This document shows, piece by piece, positions 1 to 9,851 of a stretch of DNA of 64,000 nt (position 1 is the first letter of the stretch; each line of letters opens with the position of its first letter). The stretch is from Salegentibacter salarius (GTDB taxonomy: Bacteria > Bacteroidota > Bacteroidia > Flavobacteriales > Flavobacteriaceae): the NCBI RefSeq assembly GCF_900168265.1, contig NZ_FVZF01000001.1:62001-126000 (forward strand), given 5' to 3'. Made by a program: the position numbers and the translations under genes. The notes beneath the pieces were generated by a model, which searched no databases, was not told the DNA's origin, and saw only the letters and a list, made by a program, of their open reading frames with translations.

Positions 1-28
1 AGGGTGGTGAGCCTCCAATGAATTATTA

Positions 29-745
29 ATGCAAATTCTTATTTTTTTAATAATTCTACTTGAAGGTTTTGCTGCAATTTCCGGATTATATTATTATCAG
101 AAAAAGCCGACTGATAAAGCGGTCGGTTTTTTTTCCTATTTTTTATTACTTACTTTTTTTGTAGAAGCGCTAGCTGCAATCCCCAAAATAATTTATTGGA
201 ATGAGCCATTACATTTTCTAAAAGAAACTTTTCTTTACAATAATTTCTGGATTTATAATCCTTATTTGATTATCAGTTTTGTGATTTATATTCTATACTT
301 TACCTGGAATATTTCGAATAAAAAAATAAGACGGATTATCAATCATTGTTTGATTTTATATGTTATAATCTGTATTGCCAATTTATTATTTTCAGATGTA
401 TTTTTTCAAAGTCATTCTGTAATAACTTATATGCTAGGAAGTTTTTTGCTGTTAGGAGTAATTTTCTATTATTATTTTGAAATTTTATTGAGTTCAAAAA
501 TACTGAGTATAAAAAGGGAGATCAGTTTCTATATTTCCTTTGCTGCCCTCCTGTTTTTTTTAACTACTACTCCTATTTTAATTTACTATAACTATTATAC
601 TACTCAAAGTCCGGAATTTGTTGAACTTAGTAGATCTGTTCTAATTGGGTTGAATATTTTAATGTATAGTTCCTACAGTTTTGCCTTTTTAAGCCTGGCC
701 AATAAGAAAAAACCGTCTACTAAGAATTTAAAAAATGCTTTCTAA
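29..745 (+). CDS. seven-TM membrane protein next to a two-component system
   Basis: A 238-residue very hydrophobic protein with about seven membrane segments (roughly residues 1-20, 32-52, 78-94, 103-121, 130-150, 163-187 and 203-224). I do not recognise a named family. It overlaps the downstream histidine kinase by 11 bases and so is very probably co-translated with the kinase and response regulator. The reasonable inference is a membrane partner or sensory input for that kinase, which itself has only one membrane segment and no periplasmic domain. The ATG overlaps an in-frame TAA at 27-29 that could be the end of an upstream gene outside the window. Confidence 0.75.
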   Translation: MQILIFLIILLEGFAAISGLYYYQKKPTDKAVGFFSYFLLLTFFVEALAAIPKIIYWNEPLHFLKETFLYNNFWIYNPYLIISFVIYILYFTWNISNKKIRRIINHCLILYVIICIANLLFSDVFFQSHSVITYMLGSFLLLGVIFYYYFEILLSSKILSIKREISFYISFAALLFFLTTTPILIYYNYYTTQSPEFVELSRSVLIGLNILMYSSYSFAFLSLANKKKPSTKNLKNAF

Positions 746-1523
746 AGAAGAAATTTTACTTATTATCTACTTTGTGGTAGTGATCCTGTTGTTAACAGCT
801 TTTGTGATCGTTTTTTTTGTGGTGTACCAAAGGCGCAAGAATAAAATGCTACAGGAACAATTTGAAGCTAAACAGCGCTTTGAACGGGAAATTGCGAATT
901 CGCGTTTAGAAATGCAGGAACAAACCTTAAAAAACGTGGGCTGGGAGTTGCACGATAATATTGGTCAGTTACTTTCAGTAGCCAATATGCAGCTTAATAT
1001 TTTCTCTAAAAATGTTTCAGAAACCGAAAAAAACTCAGCTTTAGAAATTAAAGAAACCGTGGCGAATTCACTTCAGGAAGTGCGTTCGCTCTCAAAGTCC
1101 TTAAACAACCAGGTAATTGGTTATGCCGGTTTGGTGGTTTCAGTAGAAAATGAACTGGCTAGGTTTCAGCGTATGGGCGTTATTGAAACCCACTTGGAAA
1201 TAACCGGAGAAAAACAGGAAATTCCGCAGCAACACAGTATAATTTTATTCAGGATACTTCAGGAATTCTTTTCTAACGTGATCAAACACGCGAAAGCTTC
1301 AGCATTAAGTGTTCATATTAGTTTTACTTCCGAAGAAATTATTATAACCGCAAAAGATAACGGGCAGGGATTTGATATGGAAGCGGTAAAGAAGAATTCG
1401 GGATTGTTCAATATGGAAAGCAGGGCAGCGCTGATACAGGCAAAGTTTGAACTGGAAACTTCTATAGGCGCAGGAACTTCCTTATCTTTACGCTATTCTT
1501 TAATGAGGCAACAAGATGAATAA
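735..1523 (+). CDS. sensor histidine kinase, HisKA_3/NarX-like class
   Basis: A 262-residue kinase with a single membrane helix (residues 8-30), a short coiled linker, then a HisKA_3 dimerisation domain with the phospho-accepting His73 in the ELHDNIGQ motif, and a HATPase_c domain with an N-box at about N181 and a DNGQG box at 208-212. HisKA_3 kinases phosphorylate LuxR/NarL-type response regulators, and exactly such a gene follows with an 8-base overlap. There is no extracytoplasmic sensor domain, so input probably comes from the membrane protein encoded immediately upstream or from the cytoplasm. The signal is unknown. Confidence 0.9.
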   Translation: MLSKEEILLIIYFVVVILLLTAFVIVFFVVYQRRKNKMLQEQFEAKQRFEREIANSRLEMQEQTLKNVGWELHDNIGQLLSVANMQLNIFSKNVSETEKNSALEIKETVANSLQEVRSLSKSLNNQVIGYAGLVVSVENELARFQRMGVIETHLEITGEKQEIPQQHSIILFRILQEFFSNVIKHAKASALSVHISFTSEEIIITAKDNGQGFDMEAVKKNSGLFNMESRAALIQAKFELETSIGAGTSLSLRYSLMRQQDE

Positions 1524-2148
1524 TACCGTAGCAATTGTAGACGATCACACTTTATTTTCACAATCGTTAAAAAACCTGGTGAATTCTTTTGAGAATTACG
1601 AGGTTAATGGCGTGTATAAAAACGGGCAGGAACTGGTGACTAAATTTAAAGCTAACCAGCCTAAACCCGATTTGGTGTTGTTGGATATTAGAATGCCTAT
1701 AATGGATGGTCCTGAAACGATGGCCTGGCTTAAAGAGAATTATCCTGACCAAAAAGTTTTGGCGCTTACTATGGAAGACGATGAGGAAACCGTGCCTTTT
1801 ATGGTGAAGTTGGGTTGTCGCGGGTATTTGCTAAAAGATATAGATCCAGATGAGTTTAAGTTTGCCATGGATGAGGTGATAAAGGAAGGCTTTTTCTATA
1901 GCGATGCGGTTTCTGAAGCCATTAAAAATAAGGATAAAGAAAATAAACTTGCAAACCTTACTAAACGCGAACTGGAATTTCTTAGCCTGGCCTGTTCTGA
2001 AATGACCTATAAAGAAGTGGCGAACGAAATGAATCTTAGCCCAAAAACCATAGACGGATATCGAGAAAGTTTGTTTCAAAAACTAAACGTAAGAAGCCGT
2101 ACCGGTTTGGTGCTTTATGCGATTAAGCACAGGATTTTGTTGTTGTAA
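1516..2148 (+). CDS. response regulator, NarL/LuxR family
   Basis: A 210-residue regulator. The receiver domain has the acidic pair D9/D10, the phosphorylation site D57 in LLDIRMP, switch Thr85 and Lys107. The C-terminal LuxR-type helix-turn-helix (about 145-205) carries the usual LTKRELEFL and SPKTIDGYR segments. It overlaps the kinase gene by 8 bases, giving a cognate pair. Target genes cannot be deduced from the window. Confidence 0.93.
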   Translation: MNNTVAIVDDHTLFSQSLKNLVNSFENYEVNGVYKNGQELVTKFKANQPKPDLVLLDIRMPIMDGPETMAWLKENYPDQKVLALTMEDDEETVPFMVKLGCRGYLLKDIDPDEFKFAMDEVIKEGFFYSDAVSEAIKNKDKENKLANLTKRELEFLSLACSEMTYKEVANEMNLSPKTIDGYRESLFQKLNVRSRTGLVLYAIKHRILLL

Positions 2149-2457
2149 GGCCCCCCAGCCCCCAAAGGGGGAGTTACGGAAATTTTAAACAGAATTAAGA
2201 TTATTTGGATCTGTTTCTAATAATTCTGATCTTATCATAGAACGTCATGCTGAACTTGTTTCAGCATCTAAGATGAAGAGCACTTAAGATTAGCTTAGAC
2301 CCTGAAACGAGTTCAGGGTGACGATAGCTCGAACAATGATTAAAATTATAAAATGTAACAATTCCGAAAAACTATTCGCGAATTCGAGCCAAATCACTTT
2401 CTCATTTTTAATAGATAACTTTCTGCTGTATCTTCGCAATCTCAAAAAAATAATGTC
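2149..2457. other. 309-bp intergenic region with repeats
   Basis: No gene is seen. It holds a C-rich/G-rich hairpin just after the response regulator (CCCCC-AAA-GGGGG, 2159-2171, without a T-run), a full composite palindromic repeat at 2243-2323, and a weak TATCTTCG promoter-like box at 2429-2436, 22 bases before the next start codon. Confidence 0.6.
2243..2323. repeat. composite palindromic repeat, copy 1
   Basis: Two inverted hairpin units flanked by CGTC and GACG. Left stem ATGCTGAA/TTCAGCAT, loop CTTGT, followed by CTAA. Right stem ACCCTGAA/TTCAGGGT, loop ACGAG, preceded by TTAG. Same architecture as the copies near 14.4, 16.6, 19.6, 22.4, 45.0 and 52.3 kb. Confidence 0.85.
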
Positions 2458-3981
2458 GTGAACGAAACTCCCAAAATTGAACTTCGAAATTTAAAACTAA
2501 AAGATTATCAGGAACTCAAAGTTTCTATGATAAAGAGCTACCAGAAAATGCCAGAGGAATACTGGAGTAAAGATGAAATTAGGAACCTGGTCAATAAGTT
2601 TCCCGAAGGACAATTCTGTATTATTATAGATAATAAAATTGCGGGCTGTGCGCTTTCTATCATTATAGATTCAAAAAAGTTTGATGAAGATCATACTTAT
2701 GATGAAATAATTGGCGGCGAAAACTTTTCTACACATACTAAAAACGGTGATATTTTATACGGAATAGATGTTTTTATTCATCCAGATTACCGCGGAATGC
2801 GCCTGGGTAGACGTTTATACGAAGCCCGAAAAGAGGTTTGTGAACAGCTTAATCTAAAATCTATTGTGTTTGGTGGGCGTATTCCTAATTACGCGACATA
2901 TTCTAAAGAACTCACGCCTAAAAAATATATTGAAAAAGTAAAACTTCAGGAAATTCATGATCCTGTTTTGTCTTTTCAGCTTTCTAACGACTTTCACGTA
3001 AAAAAAGTGATTAAAGGCTATTTGCCCGGCGATGCCGAAAGCAAGGAATATGCGGTGTTAATGGAGTGGAATAATATTTACTACACCAAAACCACCAAAT
3101 TGATCGATACACCTAAAACCGTGGTTCGCCTTGGTTTGGTGCAATGGCAAATGCGACTTTTTAAGGATTATGACGCGCTGGTTTCCCAAATTGAATTCTT
3201 TGTAGATGCGGTAAGTGATTATCAGAGTGATTTTATCCTTTTTCCTGAATTATTCAATGCGCCACTTATGGCCGAATTCAATGAATTAACTGAACCTGAA
3301 GCCATCCGCGGACTTTCTACCTATACCGAACGTTTGTTGGAAACCTTCCAGCAGTTCGCGGTGAATTACAATATAAATATCATCACCGGAAGTATGCCTA
3401 TGGTTATCGGCGAGCATATGTATAACGTGGGCTTTTTATGTCGTCGCGACGGAAGTTATGAGCGTTATGAAAAATTACATATTACTCCGGCTGAAGAATC
3501 CGCCTGGGGAATGAAGGGCGGTAGCAAACTCCAAACCTTTGATACCGACTGTGGGAAAATAGGTGTACTAATTTGTTATGACATTGAATTCCCTGAAGTA
3601 GGCCGAATTTTAGCCGAAGAAGGAATGAATATTCTTTTTGTTCCGTTTATGACCGATACCCAAAACGGTTATTCCCGCGTAAAAATTTGCGCGCAGGCCA
3701 GGGCGGTAGAAAATGAATGTTATGTGGCTATTGCGGGGTCTGTTGGGAACTTACCTAAAGTGAATAATATGGATATTCAATATGCGCAAAGCGCGGTATT
3801 AACGCCATCAGATTTCGCATTTCCCGTAAACGGAATAAAAGCCGAAGCTACGCCAAATACTGAAAGTACATTATTGGTTGATGTAGACCTGGATCTGCTA
3901 AAAGAACTACACGCTTTTGGAAGTGTAAGAAATATGAAAGATAGAAGGAAGGATTTGTATTCTTTAAAAAAGAAAAAGTAG
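2458..3981 (+). CDS. bifunctional GNAT acetyltransferase / carbon-nitrogen hydrolase
   Basis: A 507-residue fusion. Residues 1-210 are a GNAT domain with the acetyl-CoA loop at about 112-121 (RGMRLGRRLY). Residues 220-507 are a nitrilase-superfamily amidohydrolase with the complete catalytic triad E264 (FPELF), K339 (YEKLH) and C373 (LICYD). Such fusions are known in many bacteria. The natural substrate is not established; the nitrilase half most resembles aliphatic amidase or carbamoyl-type hydrolases. The start is GTG; an ATG five bases upstream is out of frame and closes after two codons (ATG-TCG-TGA). It is a single-gene unit followed by a terminator at 4193. Confidence 0.88.
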   Translation: MNETPKIELRNLKLKDYQELKVSMIKSYQKMPEEYWSKDEIRNLVNKFPEGQFCIIIDNKIAGCALSIIIDSKKFDEDHTYDEIIGGENFSTHTKNGDILYGIDVFIHPDYRGMRLGRRLYEARKEVCEQLNLKSIVFGGRIPNYATYSKELTPKKYIEKVKLQEIHDPVLSFQLSNDFHVKKVIKGYLPGDAESKEYAVLMEWNNIYYTKTTKLIDTPKTVVRLGLVQWQMRLFKDYDALVSQIEFFVDAVSDYQSDFILFPELFNAPLMAEFNELTEPEAIRGLSTYTERLLETFQQFAVNYNINIITGSMPMVIGEHMYNVGFLCRRDGSYERYEKLHITPAEESAWGMKGGSKLQTFDTDCGKIGVLICYDIEFPEVGRILAEEGMNILFVPFMTDTQNGYSRVKICAQARAVENECYVAIAGSVGNLPKVNNMDIQYAQSAVLTPSDFAFPVNGIKAEATPNTESTLLVDVDLDLLKELHAFGSVRNMKDRRKDLYSLKKKK

Positions 3982-4050
3982 ATTTCAGTAAGCAGTCTCA
4001 GTTATCAGTTGGAAGTATTTGCGATAGGGACCTTACATTAACTTGTTTTT

Positions 4051-4085
4051 CATCCTTGCGAGGCCTCAGGCCGTGGCAATCTTTT
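4051..4085. repeat. short interspersed hairpin repeat, TTGC...GCAA type
   Basis: A nested hairpin TTGC-ga-GGCC-tca-GGCC-gtg-GCAA. The outer TTGC/GCAA and the CATC/ATCT flanks resemble the pair at 34581 and 34723, in the opposite orientation. Interspersed elements of this sort are common in flavobacterial intergenic DNA. Confidence 0.5.
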
Positions 4086-4192
4086 CTAAAATGTGAATTA
4101 TTTCGAGAACCTAGTATAATTATCAAATTATTAGAAACTTCGCTTAAAACACTCAAAAAACAAAAATTACCTCAATAAATTAAGAATTTTTC

Positions 4193-4226
4193 AAAAGCCC
4201 GAAATTCCACCAATTTCGGGCTTTTT
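4193..4226 (+). terminator. rho-independent terminator
   Basis: A perfect 14-bp stem (AAAAGCCCGAAATT paired with AATTTCGGGCTTTT) with loop CCACC, ending in a T-run. It lies 212 bases after the GNAT-nitrilase stop and about 190 bases before ilvD. Most simply it ends the upstream transcript; a role as an ilv attenuator is possible but has no leader-peptide support. Confidence 0.85.
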
Positions 4227-4416
4227 CTTGCTATAATTTTTCTTCTTCAAAATGACTTTTCAGGTATCGTAATTAAAACACAGTTAAAATACTGTAAAAC
4301 AGTTATTTAGGTAAATTGTTTTTATTCCGAAAGTAGTGCTTTCTATACTGCAACTTACCTGTTGAATTCTTATCGGCTTACTTTTAATCTTTAAATCACA
4401 CGAAGAAGAATAAGTA

Positions 4417-6090
4417 ATGCATAATAAATTCAGTAAAGTTTTAACACAAAGCGATTCGCAACCGGCATCACAGGCCATGTTGCACGCCATAGGTTTAACC
4501 AAAGAAGATTTTAAAAAACCATTTGTGGGTATTGCCAGTACAGGTTACGAGGGCAATCCTTGTAATATGCACCTTAACGATTTGGCCAAATTGGTTAAAA
4601 AGGGCGCTAATGAGAATGAACTTGTTGGTTTAATTTTTAATACCATTGGCGTAAGCGACGGGATTTCTATGGGAACCCCGGGAATGCGTTATTCGTTGCC
4701 ATCCCGTGATATTATAGCCGATTCTATGGAAACGGTAATTCATGCGATGTCTTATGATGCGTTGATCACCGTGGTAGGATGCGATAAAAATATGCCGGGT
4801 GCACTTATGGCAATGCTGCGAATTAACCGTCCGGCAATTCTGGTTTATGGCGGTACAATTGCTTCCGGTTGCCATAACGGTAAAAAACTCGATGTGGTTT
4901 CCGCTTTTGAAGCTTGGGGCGCAAAAACTGCCGGGGATATAGACAAAGAGGAATACGATAGTATTATAGAAAAAGCCTGTCCGGGTGCAGGTGCCTGCGG
5001 TGGAATGTACACCGCGAATACTATGGCTTCTGCAATTGAAGCTTTGGGAATGGCCTTGCCTTATAATTCTTCAAACCCTGCGGTGGGAGAAGAAAAGAAA
5101 ACTGAAAGTGAAGAAGCCGGAAAAGCGGTGCGTTTGCTAATTGAAAAAGATATAAAGCCTCGTGATATTGTAAATCGTAAATCGCTAGAAAATGCCATTC
5201 GATTACTTACGGTGCTAGGTGGTTCTACCAATGCAGTATTACACTTTTTGGCCATTGCGAAATCGGCCGAAGTTGATTTTAGCTTAACCGATTTTGAAAA
5301 AGTATGCGATAGCACTCCGTTTTTAGCCGATCTAAAACCAAGCGGAAAGTATGCGATGGAAGATGTGCATAGAATAGGCGGAATTCCTGCGGTTCTAAAA
5401 TATATGTTGAAAAACGATATGCTTCACGGCGATTGTTTGACTGTAACCGGAAAAACCTTAGCCGAAAATCTTGCTGATGTTCCAGATATGGAAGAAGGCC
5501 AGGATGTGTTCAGGCCTTTGGATAACCCAATCAAGAAAACAGGGCATATCAGGATCCTCTACGGGAATCTTGCTGAAGGAGGATCGGTAGCAAAAATCAC
5601 CGGAAAGGAAGGTTTGCAATTTACCGGAACAGCAAAAGTATTTAATAGTGAATATGATGCTAATGATGGGATTTCAGAAGGAAAAGTAAGAAAGGGTGAT
5701 GTCGTCGTCATTCGGTATGAAGGGCCAAAAGGTGGTCCGGGAATGCCGGAAATGCTGAAACCAACTTCAGCAATAATGGGAGCAAAACTCGGTAAAGATG
5801 TGGCTTTAATTACTGACGGAAGGTTTTCTGGAGGAACCCACGGTTTTGTCGTCGGGCACATTACGCCGGAAGCCCAGGAAGGTGGTTTGCTGGCATTTCT
5901 GAAAGATGGAGACCAGATTACCATAAACGCTGAAACCAATAAAATTGAAGTCGCGCTTTCAGCAGAAGAAATAGAGAAAAGAAAAGAAAACTGGAAAGCC
6001 CCCGCTTTAAAATTTAATAAGGGTGTGCTTTACAAATATGCAAGAACGGTTTCTTCGGCCTCACAAGGTTGTGTTACCGACGAATTTTAA
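4417..6090 (+). CDS. ilvD: dihydroxy-acid dehydratase
   Basis: 557 residues. It converts 2,3-dihydroxy-isovalerate and 2,3-dihydroxy-3-methylvalerate to the 2-oxoacids of valine and isoleucine in the cytoplasm. The three cysteines that bind the Fe-S cluster are present: C49 (GNPCNMH), C122 (GCDKNMPG) and C194 ([12 protein letters not shown]). Length and motifs fit the IlvD/Edd family; context (ilvB, ilvN, ilvC, ilvA following) selects IlvD. It is first in a tight ilv operon, with 11 bases to ilvB. Confidence 0.97.
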   Translation: MHNKFSKVLTQSDSQPASQAMLHAIGLTKEDFKKPFVGIASTGYEGNPCNMHLNDLAKLVKKGANENELVGLIFNTIGVSDGISMGTPGMRYSLPSRDIIADSMETVIHAMSYDALITVVGCDKNMPGALMAMLRINRPAILVYGGTIASGCHNGKKLDVVSAFEAWGAKTAGDIDKEEYDSIIEKACPGAGACGGMYTANTMASAIEALGMALPYNSSNPAVGEEKKTESEEAGKAVRLLIEKDIKPRDIVNRKSLENAIRLLTVLGGSTNAVLHFLAIAKSAEVDFSLTDFEKVCDSTPFLADLKPSGKYAMEDVHRIGGIPAVLKYMLKNDMLHGDCLTVTGKTLAENLADVPDMEEGQDVFRPLDNPIKKTGHIRILYGNLAEGGSVAKITGKEGLQFTGTAKVFNSEYDANDGISEGKVRKGDVVVIRYEGPKGGPGMPEMLKPTSAIMGAKLGKDVALITDGRFSGGTHGFVVGHITPEAQEGGLLAFLKDGDQITINAETNKIEVALSAEEIEKRKENWKAPALKFNKGVLYKYARTVSSASQGCVTDEF

Positions 6091-6101
6091 TAAGGTGAAT
6101 T

Positions 6102-7835
6102 ATGGAAGTTAAAACAGCTAGTTTCGAAAAAACGGCTTCCCCAAAAGCAACCACGGTTTCAGGAGCTGAAGCAGTGATAAAATGTTTGCTGGAGGAAGGG
6201 GTGGATACGCTTTACGGCTATCCCGGCGGAGCAATTATGCCCGTTTATGATGAATTGTATAAATATCAGAAACAAATTCACCACGTCCTCACCCGTCACG
6301 AACAGGGTGCAACCCACGCTGCACAGGGTTATGCCAGAGTTAGTGGAAAAGTAGGGGTAGCGATGGCAACATCGGGTCCCGGAGCCACGAATTTGGTAAC
6401 AGGAATTGCCGATGCACAAATAGATTCTACACCTATGGTGTGTATCACCGGGCAGGTAGGCTCGCATTTGCTGGGAAGTGATGCTTTTCAGGAAACCGAT
6501 ATTATTGGTATTTCAACGCCTATTACTAAATGGAATTATCAAATTACAAAAGCTGAAGAAATCCCGGAAATCTTGGCAAAAGCTTTTTTTATCGCCCGTT
6601 CAGGAAGACCGGGTCCGGTTTTAATAGATATTACCAAAGATGCACAATTTGCTTCGCTGGATTTTACTTATAAAAAATGTTCAGGGATTAGAAGTTATAA
6701 ACCTACTCCTGAAATAAATTTAATAGAAGTTGAAAGAGCTGCTGAAGCGATCAACAATGCTAAAAAACCAATGATCGTTTTTGGGCAGGGAGTGATTTTA
6801 GGTGGCGCCGAAGAATTATTTAAGCAGGTAGTAGAGAAATCTGGCGTGCCGGCTGCCTGGACTATTTTAGGACTTTCAGCAATGCCAACCGATCATCCAC
6901 TTAATGTTGGAATGGTTGGAATGCACGGGAATTATGGCCCAAACGTGTTAACCAACGAATGCGATGTGTTGATCGCTATAGGAATGCGTTTTGACGACCG
7001 GGTAACCGGAAATTTGGAGAAATATGCAAAACAGGCCAAAGTGATCCATTTTGAAATAGATCCGGCTGAAATTAATAAAAACGTTTATGCCGATATTCCG
7101 GTTCTGGGAAATGTAAACGAAACGCTTAAAGTCTTATTAGAACTTTTGAAACCAAACAAGCACGAAGCCTGGCATCAAAAATTTAAAAATCATCATCAAA
7201 TAGAGTTTGATAAGATCATTAAAAATGATTTGAACGCTGAACGCGGTAAAATTGGAATGGCGGAAGTTATTGATGAGATCAATAAATGCTCTAAAGGAGA
7301 CGCGGTAATTGTTTCAGATGTTGGTCAGCATCAAATGGTGGCTTGCCGTTATTCAAAATTCAATCAAACCCGGAGTAATGTAACTTCAGGTGGACTCGGA
7401 ACGATGGGATTTGCGCTTCCGGCAGCTATTGGCGCTAAAATGGGCGCACCAGATCGGGATGTTGTAGCTGTAATTGGTGATGGCGGTTATCAAATGACCA
7501 TACAGGAATTAGGAACTATTTTTCAGACTAAAGTTCCTGTGAAAATTGTTGTTTTAAATAACGATTTCCTAGGAATGGTGCGGCAATGGCAGCAATTATT
7601 TTTTGAGAAACGATATGCTTCCACAGAAATGATAAACCCCGATTTTATAACAATTGCCAAAGGATATCATATTAAGGCAAAACAGGTTAGTAAGCGGGAG
7701 GATTTAAAAGAAGCAGTTACCGAAATGATGCAATCTAATGAGGCATATTTCCTTGAAGTAAAAGTTGAACAGGAAGAAAATGTTTTCCCAATGGTTCCTA
7801 CCGGGGCTTCAGTTTCTGATATAAGATTAGAGTAA
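6102..7835 (+). CDS. ilvB: acetolactate synthase, large (catalytic) subunit
   Basis: 577 residues, a thiamine-diphosphate enzyme joining pyruvate to pyruvate or 2-oxobutyrate. Visible features: catalytic Glu67 in TRHEQGA, an N-terminal pyrimidine-binding domain, a central domain, and a C-terminal cofactor domain with the GDGGYQM metal/ThDP motif. The TAA overlaps the ATG of the small subunit (TAATG), which fits stoichiometric translation of both subunits. Confidence 0.97.
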   Translation: MEVKTASFEKTASPKATTVSGAEAVIKCLLEEGVDTLYGYPGGAIMPVYDELYKYQKQIHHVLTRHEQGATHAAQGYARVSGKVGVAMATSGPGATNLVTGIADAQIDSTPMVCITGQVGSHLLGSDAFQETDIIGISTPITKWNYQITKAEEIPEILAKAFFIARSGRPGPVLIDITKDAQFASLDFTYKKCSGIRSYKPTPEINLIEVERAAEAINNAKKPMIVFGQGVILGGAEELFKQVVEKSGVPAAWTILGLSAMPTDHPLNVGMVGMHGNYGPNVLTNECDVLIAIGMRFDDRVTGNLEKYAKQAKVIHFEIDPAEINKNVYADIPVLGNVNETLKVLLELLKPNKHEAWHQKFKNHHQIEFDKIIKNDLNAERGKIGMAEVIDEINKCSKGDAVIVSDVGQHQMVACRYSKFNQTRSNVTSGGLGTMGFALPAAIGAKMGAPDRDVVAVIGDGGYQMTIQELGTIFQTKVPVKIVVLNNDFLGMVRQWQQLFFEKRYASTEMINPDFITIAKGYHIKAKQVSKREDLKEAVTEMMQSNEAYFLEVKVEQEENVFPMVPTGASVSDIRLE

Positions 7836-8365
7836 TGGAAAAGAAAAATTTTACGGTTTCGGTGTATACCGAAAACAACATAGGTTTGTTGAGCCGAATT
7901 GCGGCTATTTTTCAGAAAAGGCACATCAACATAGAGAGCATCACCGCTTCCAGAAGTGAAGTGAACGGAGTGATGCGCTTTATAATCGTGGTGCAGGTTA
8001 CCGAAGAGCAGATTAAAAAAGTCGCTGGGCAAATAGAAAAGCAAATTGAAGTAATTAAAGCTTTTTATCATACCGATGATGAAATGATCTACCAGGAAAC
8101 GGCGCTTTACAAGATAAATTCAGCCGATTTTGTTGAAGATCTTAATATCCAGGATTTTATAAAGGAATCTAATGCGCGCATTGTCACGGTTACTCCAAAG
8201 TTTTTTGTGATTGAAAAAACCGGAAAACGACATGAAACCGATAGTCTTTACGAAAAATTAAAACCTTATGGATTGATGCAGTTTGTACGTTCGGGCACTA
8301 TTGCAGTGACTAAGAACGAAATGCCAATCTCGAACATTTTAGAACAATTTGATACAACCAATTAA
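7835..8365 (+). CDS. ilvN: acetolactate synthase, small (regulatory) subunit
   Basis: 176 residues. An N-terminal ACT domain (FTVSVYTENNIGLLSRIAAI, about residues 5-80) is followed by a C-terminal ALS_ss_C-type domain. Small subunits activate the catalytic subunit and mediate feedback inhibition by valine. The start codon shares a base with the ilvB stop. The symbol ilvH would be equally acceptable; the length is the longer IlvH-like form. Confidence 0.94.
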   Translation: MEKKNFTVSVYTENNIGLLSRIAAIFQKRHINIESITASRSEVNGVMRFIIVVQVTEEQIKKVAGQIEKQIEVIKAFYHTDDEMIYQETALYKINSADFVEDLNIQDFIKESNARIVTVTPKFFVIEKTGKRHETDSLYEKLKPYGLMQFVRSGTIAVTKNEMPISNILEQFDTTN

Positions 8366-8374
8366 ATAAAAGTG

Positions 8375-9850
8375 ATGACGAATTATTTTAACAGTCTTTC
8401 TTTACGTGAACAATTAGCCCAATTAGGAACCTGTAGGTTTATGGGTAGTGATGAATTCAGCGACGGAGTGGCTGCTTTAAAAGGAAAAAAGATAGTGATT
8501 GTGGGCTGCGGCGCTCAAGGCCTTAACCAGGGCTTGAATATGCGAGATAGCGGCCTTGATATTTCTTATGCGCTTCGGGATGGAGCTATTAAGGAAAGGC
8601 GCCAATCTTATAAAAACGCTTCAGAAAATAATTTTAAAGTCGGGACTTACGAAGAATTGATTCCCACAGCTGATCTGGTAATTAACCTAACGCCAGATAA
8701 ACAACATACTTCGGTAATAAAAGCGATTCAGCCGCACATCAAAAAAGACGCGGTGCTTTCTTACTCTCACGGTTTTAATATGGTGGAAGAAGGAATGAAA
8801 ATTCGGGAAGATATTACCGTAATTATGGTGGCGCCAAAGTGCCCCGGAAGTGAAGTTAGAGAAGAATATAAAAGAGGTTTTGGAGTGCCGACTTTAATTG
8901 CCGTACATCCAGAAAACGATCCACATGGAATTGGTTTTGAATGGGCTAAAGCTTATGCCGTATCCACTGGTGGTGACCGTGCCGGAGTTTTGGAATCTTC
9001 TTTTGTTGCTGAAGTAAAATCAGATCTTATGGGTGAGCAAACCATATTATGTGGAGTGCTGCAAACCGGGTCTATTTTGAGTTTTGATAAAATGGTGGCT
9101 GAAGGTGTGGAGCCTTCTTATGCTTCAAAATTGATTCAATATGGTTGGGAAACCATCACCGAAGCCTTAAAACACGGCGGAATCACCAATATGATGGATA
9201 GGCTATCAAATCCTGCCAAGATAAAAGCTGATGCGATTTCCGAAGAATTAAAGCAGATATTGCGTCCGCTTTTTCAAAAGCATATGGACGATATTATTTC
9301 GGGAGAATTTAGTAGCCGAATGATGCGCGATTGGGAAAATAATGACAAAGAATTACTGGAATGGCGTGCCGCAACCGGAGAAACCGCTTTTGAAAAATCT
9401 GAAGCCACTTCTAAAGAAATAAAAGAACAGGAATATTTTGATAAAGGTGTATTGTTAGTAGCTTTTGTGAAATCCGGTGTAGAACTGGCTTTTGAAACTA
9501 TGGTAGAGGCAGGCATTGTGGCAGATTCGGCTTATTACGAATCGTTGCACGAAACTCCTTTAATTGCCAATACCATAGCCAGAAAGAAATTGTTCGAGAT
9601 GAACAGGATAATTTCTGATACGGCAGAATACGGTTGTTATTTATTTGATCATTCGGCGAAACCACTTATTAAAGATTATGTGAACGGCTTACCAAAAGAG
9701 GTGATAGGCCATTCTTTTGGAACCGATTATACCGGAGTTGATAATCAGCAGTTAATAGCCGTGAATGATGAAATTAGACAACATCCGGTAGAAAAAGTAG
9801 GCGGAAGGTTACGAAAAGCGATGACCGCAATGAAAAAAATACAGGAATAA
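8375..9850 (+). CDS. ilvC: ketol-acid reductoisomerase, long class II form
   Basis: 491 residues from the ATG at 8375; a GTG lies three bases earlier but the ATG is preferred. An N-terminal Rossmann fold contains GCGAQG (about 44-49). Two tandem C-terminal knotted domains make it the long class II form as in Escherichia coli rather than the 330-residue class I. The metal-binding Asp/Glu are in the [11 protein letters not shown] segment. It catalyses the Mg-dependent alkyl migration and NADPH reduction after acetolactate synthase. Nine bases separate it from ilvN and one base from ilvA. Confidence 0.95.
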   Translation: MTNYFNSLSLREQLAQLGTCRFMGSDEFSDGVAALKGKKIVIVGCGAQGLNQGLNMRDSGLDISYALRDGAIKERRQSYKNASENNFKVGTYEELIPTADLVINLTPDKQHTSVIKAIQPHIKKDAVLSYSHGFNMVEEGMKIREDITVIMVAPKCPGSEVREEYKRGFGVPTLIAVHPENDPHGIGFEWAKAYAVSTGGDRAGVLESSFVAEVKSDLMGEQTILCGVLQTGSILSFDKMVAEGVEPSYASKLIQYGWETITEALKHGGITNMMDRLSNPAKIKADAISEELKQILRPLFQKHMDDIISGEFSSRMMRDWENNDKELLEWRAATGETAFEKSEATSKEIKEQEYFDKGVLLVAFVKSGVELAFETMVEAGIVADSAYYESLHETPLIANTIARKKLFEMNRIISDTAEYGCYLFDHSAKPLIKDYVNGLPKEVIGHSFGTDYTGVDNQQLIAVNDEIRQHPVEKVGGRLRKAMTAMKKIQE

Positions 9851-9851
9851 A

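Larger units (their letters stand above)
3982..4416. other. 435-bp intergenic region upstream of ilvD
   Basis: No gene is found. Contents: a repeat-like nested hairpin at 4051-4085, a strong terminator at 4193-4226 and an A/T-rich leader of about 190 bases before ilvD. I looked for a leader peptide rich in Ile, Leu or Val codons and found none; the only short frame (ATG at 4252) encodes six unremarkable residues. A small inverted repeat ACAGT/ACTGT lies around 4280-4296. Confidence 0.6.

Noticed and set aside
1-29. Possible C-terminal end of an upstream gene (frame ending GGEPPMNY-TAA at 27-29)
   Set aside because: Only nine codons are visible; the TAATG overlap is suggestive but cannot be supported as a gene.
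2159-2171. CCCCC-AAA-GGGGG hairpin as a terminator of the two-component operon
   Set aside because: The stem is only 5 bp and no T-run follows; kept as part of the repeat-bearing gap.
4193-4416. Attenuator control of the ilv operon
   Set aside because: A good terminator is present but no leader frame with Ile, Leu or Val codons precedes or overlaps it; read as the end of the upstream gene.
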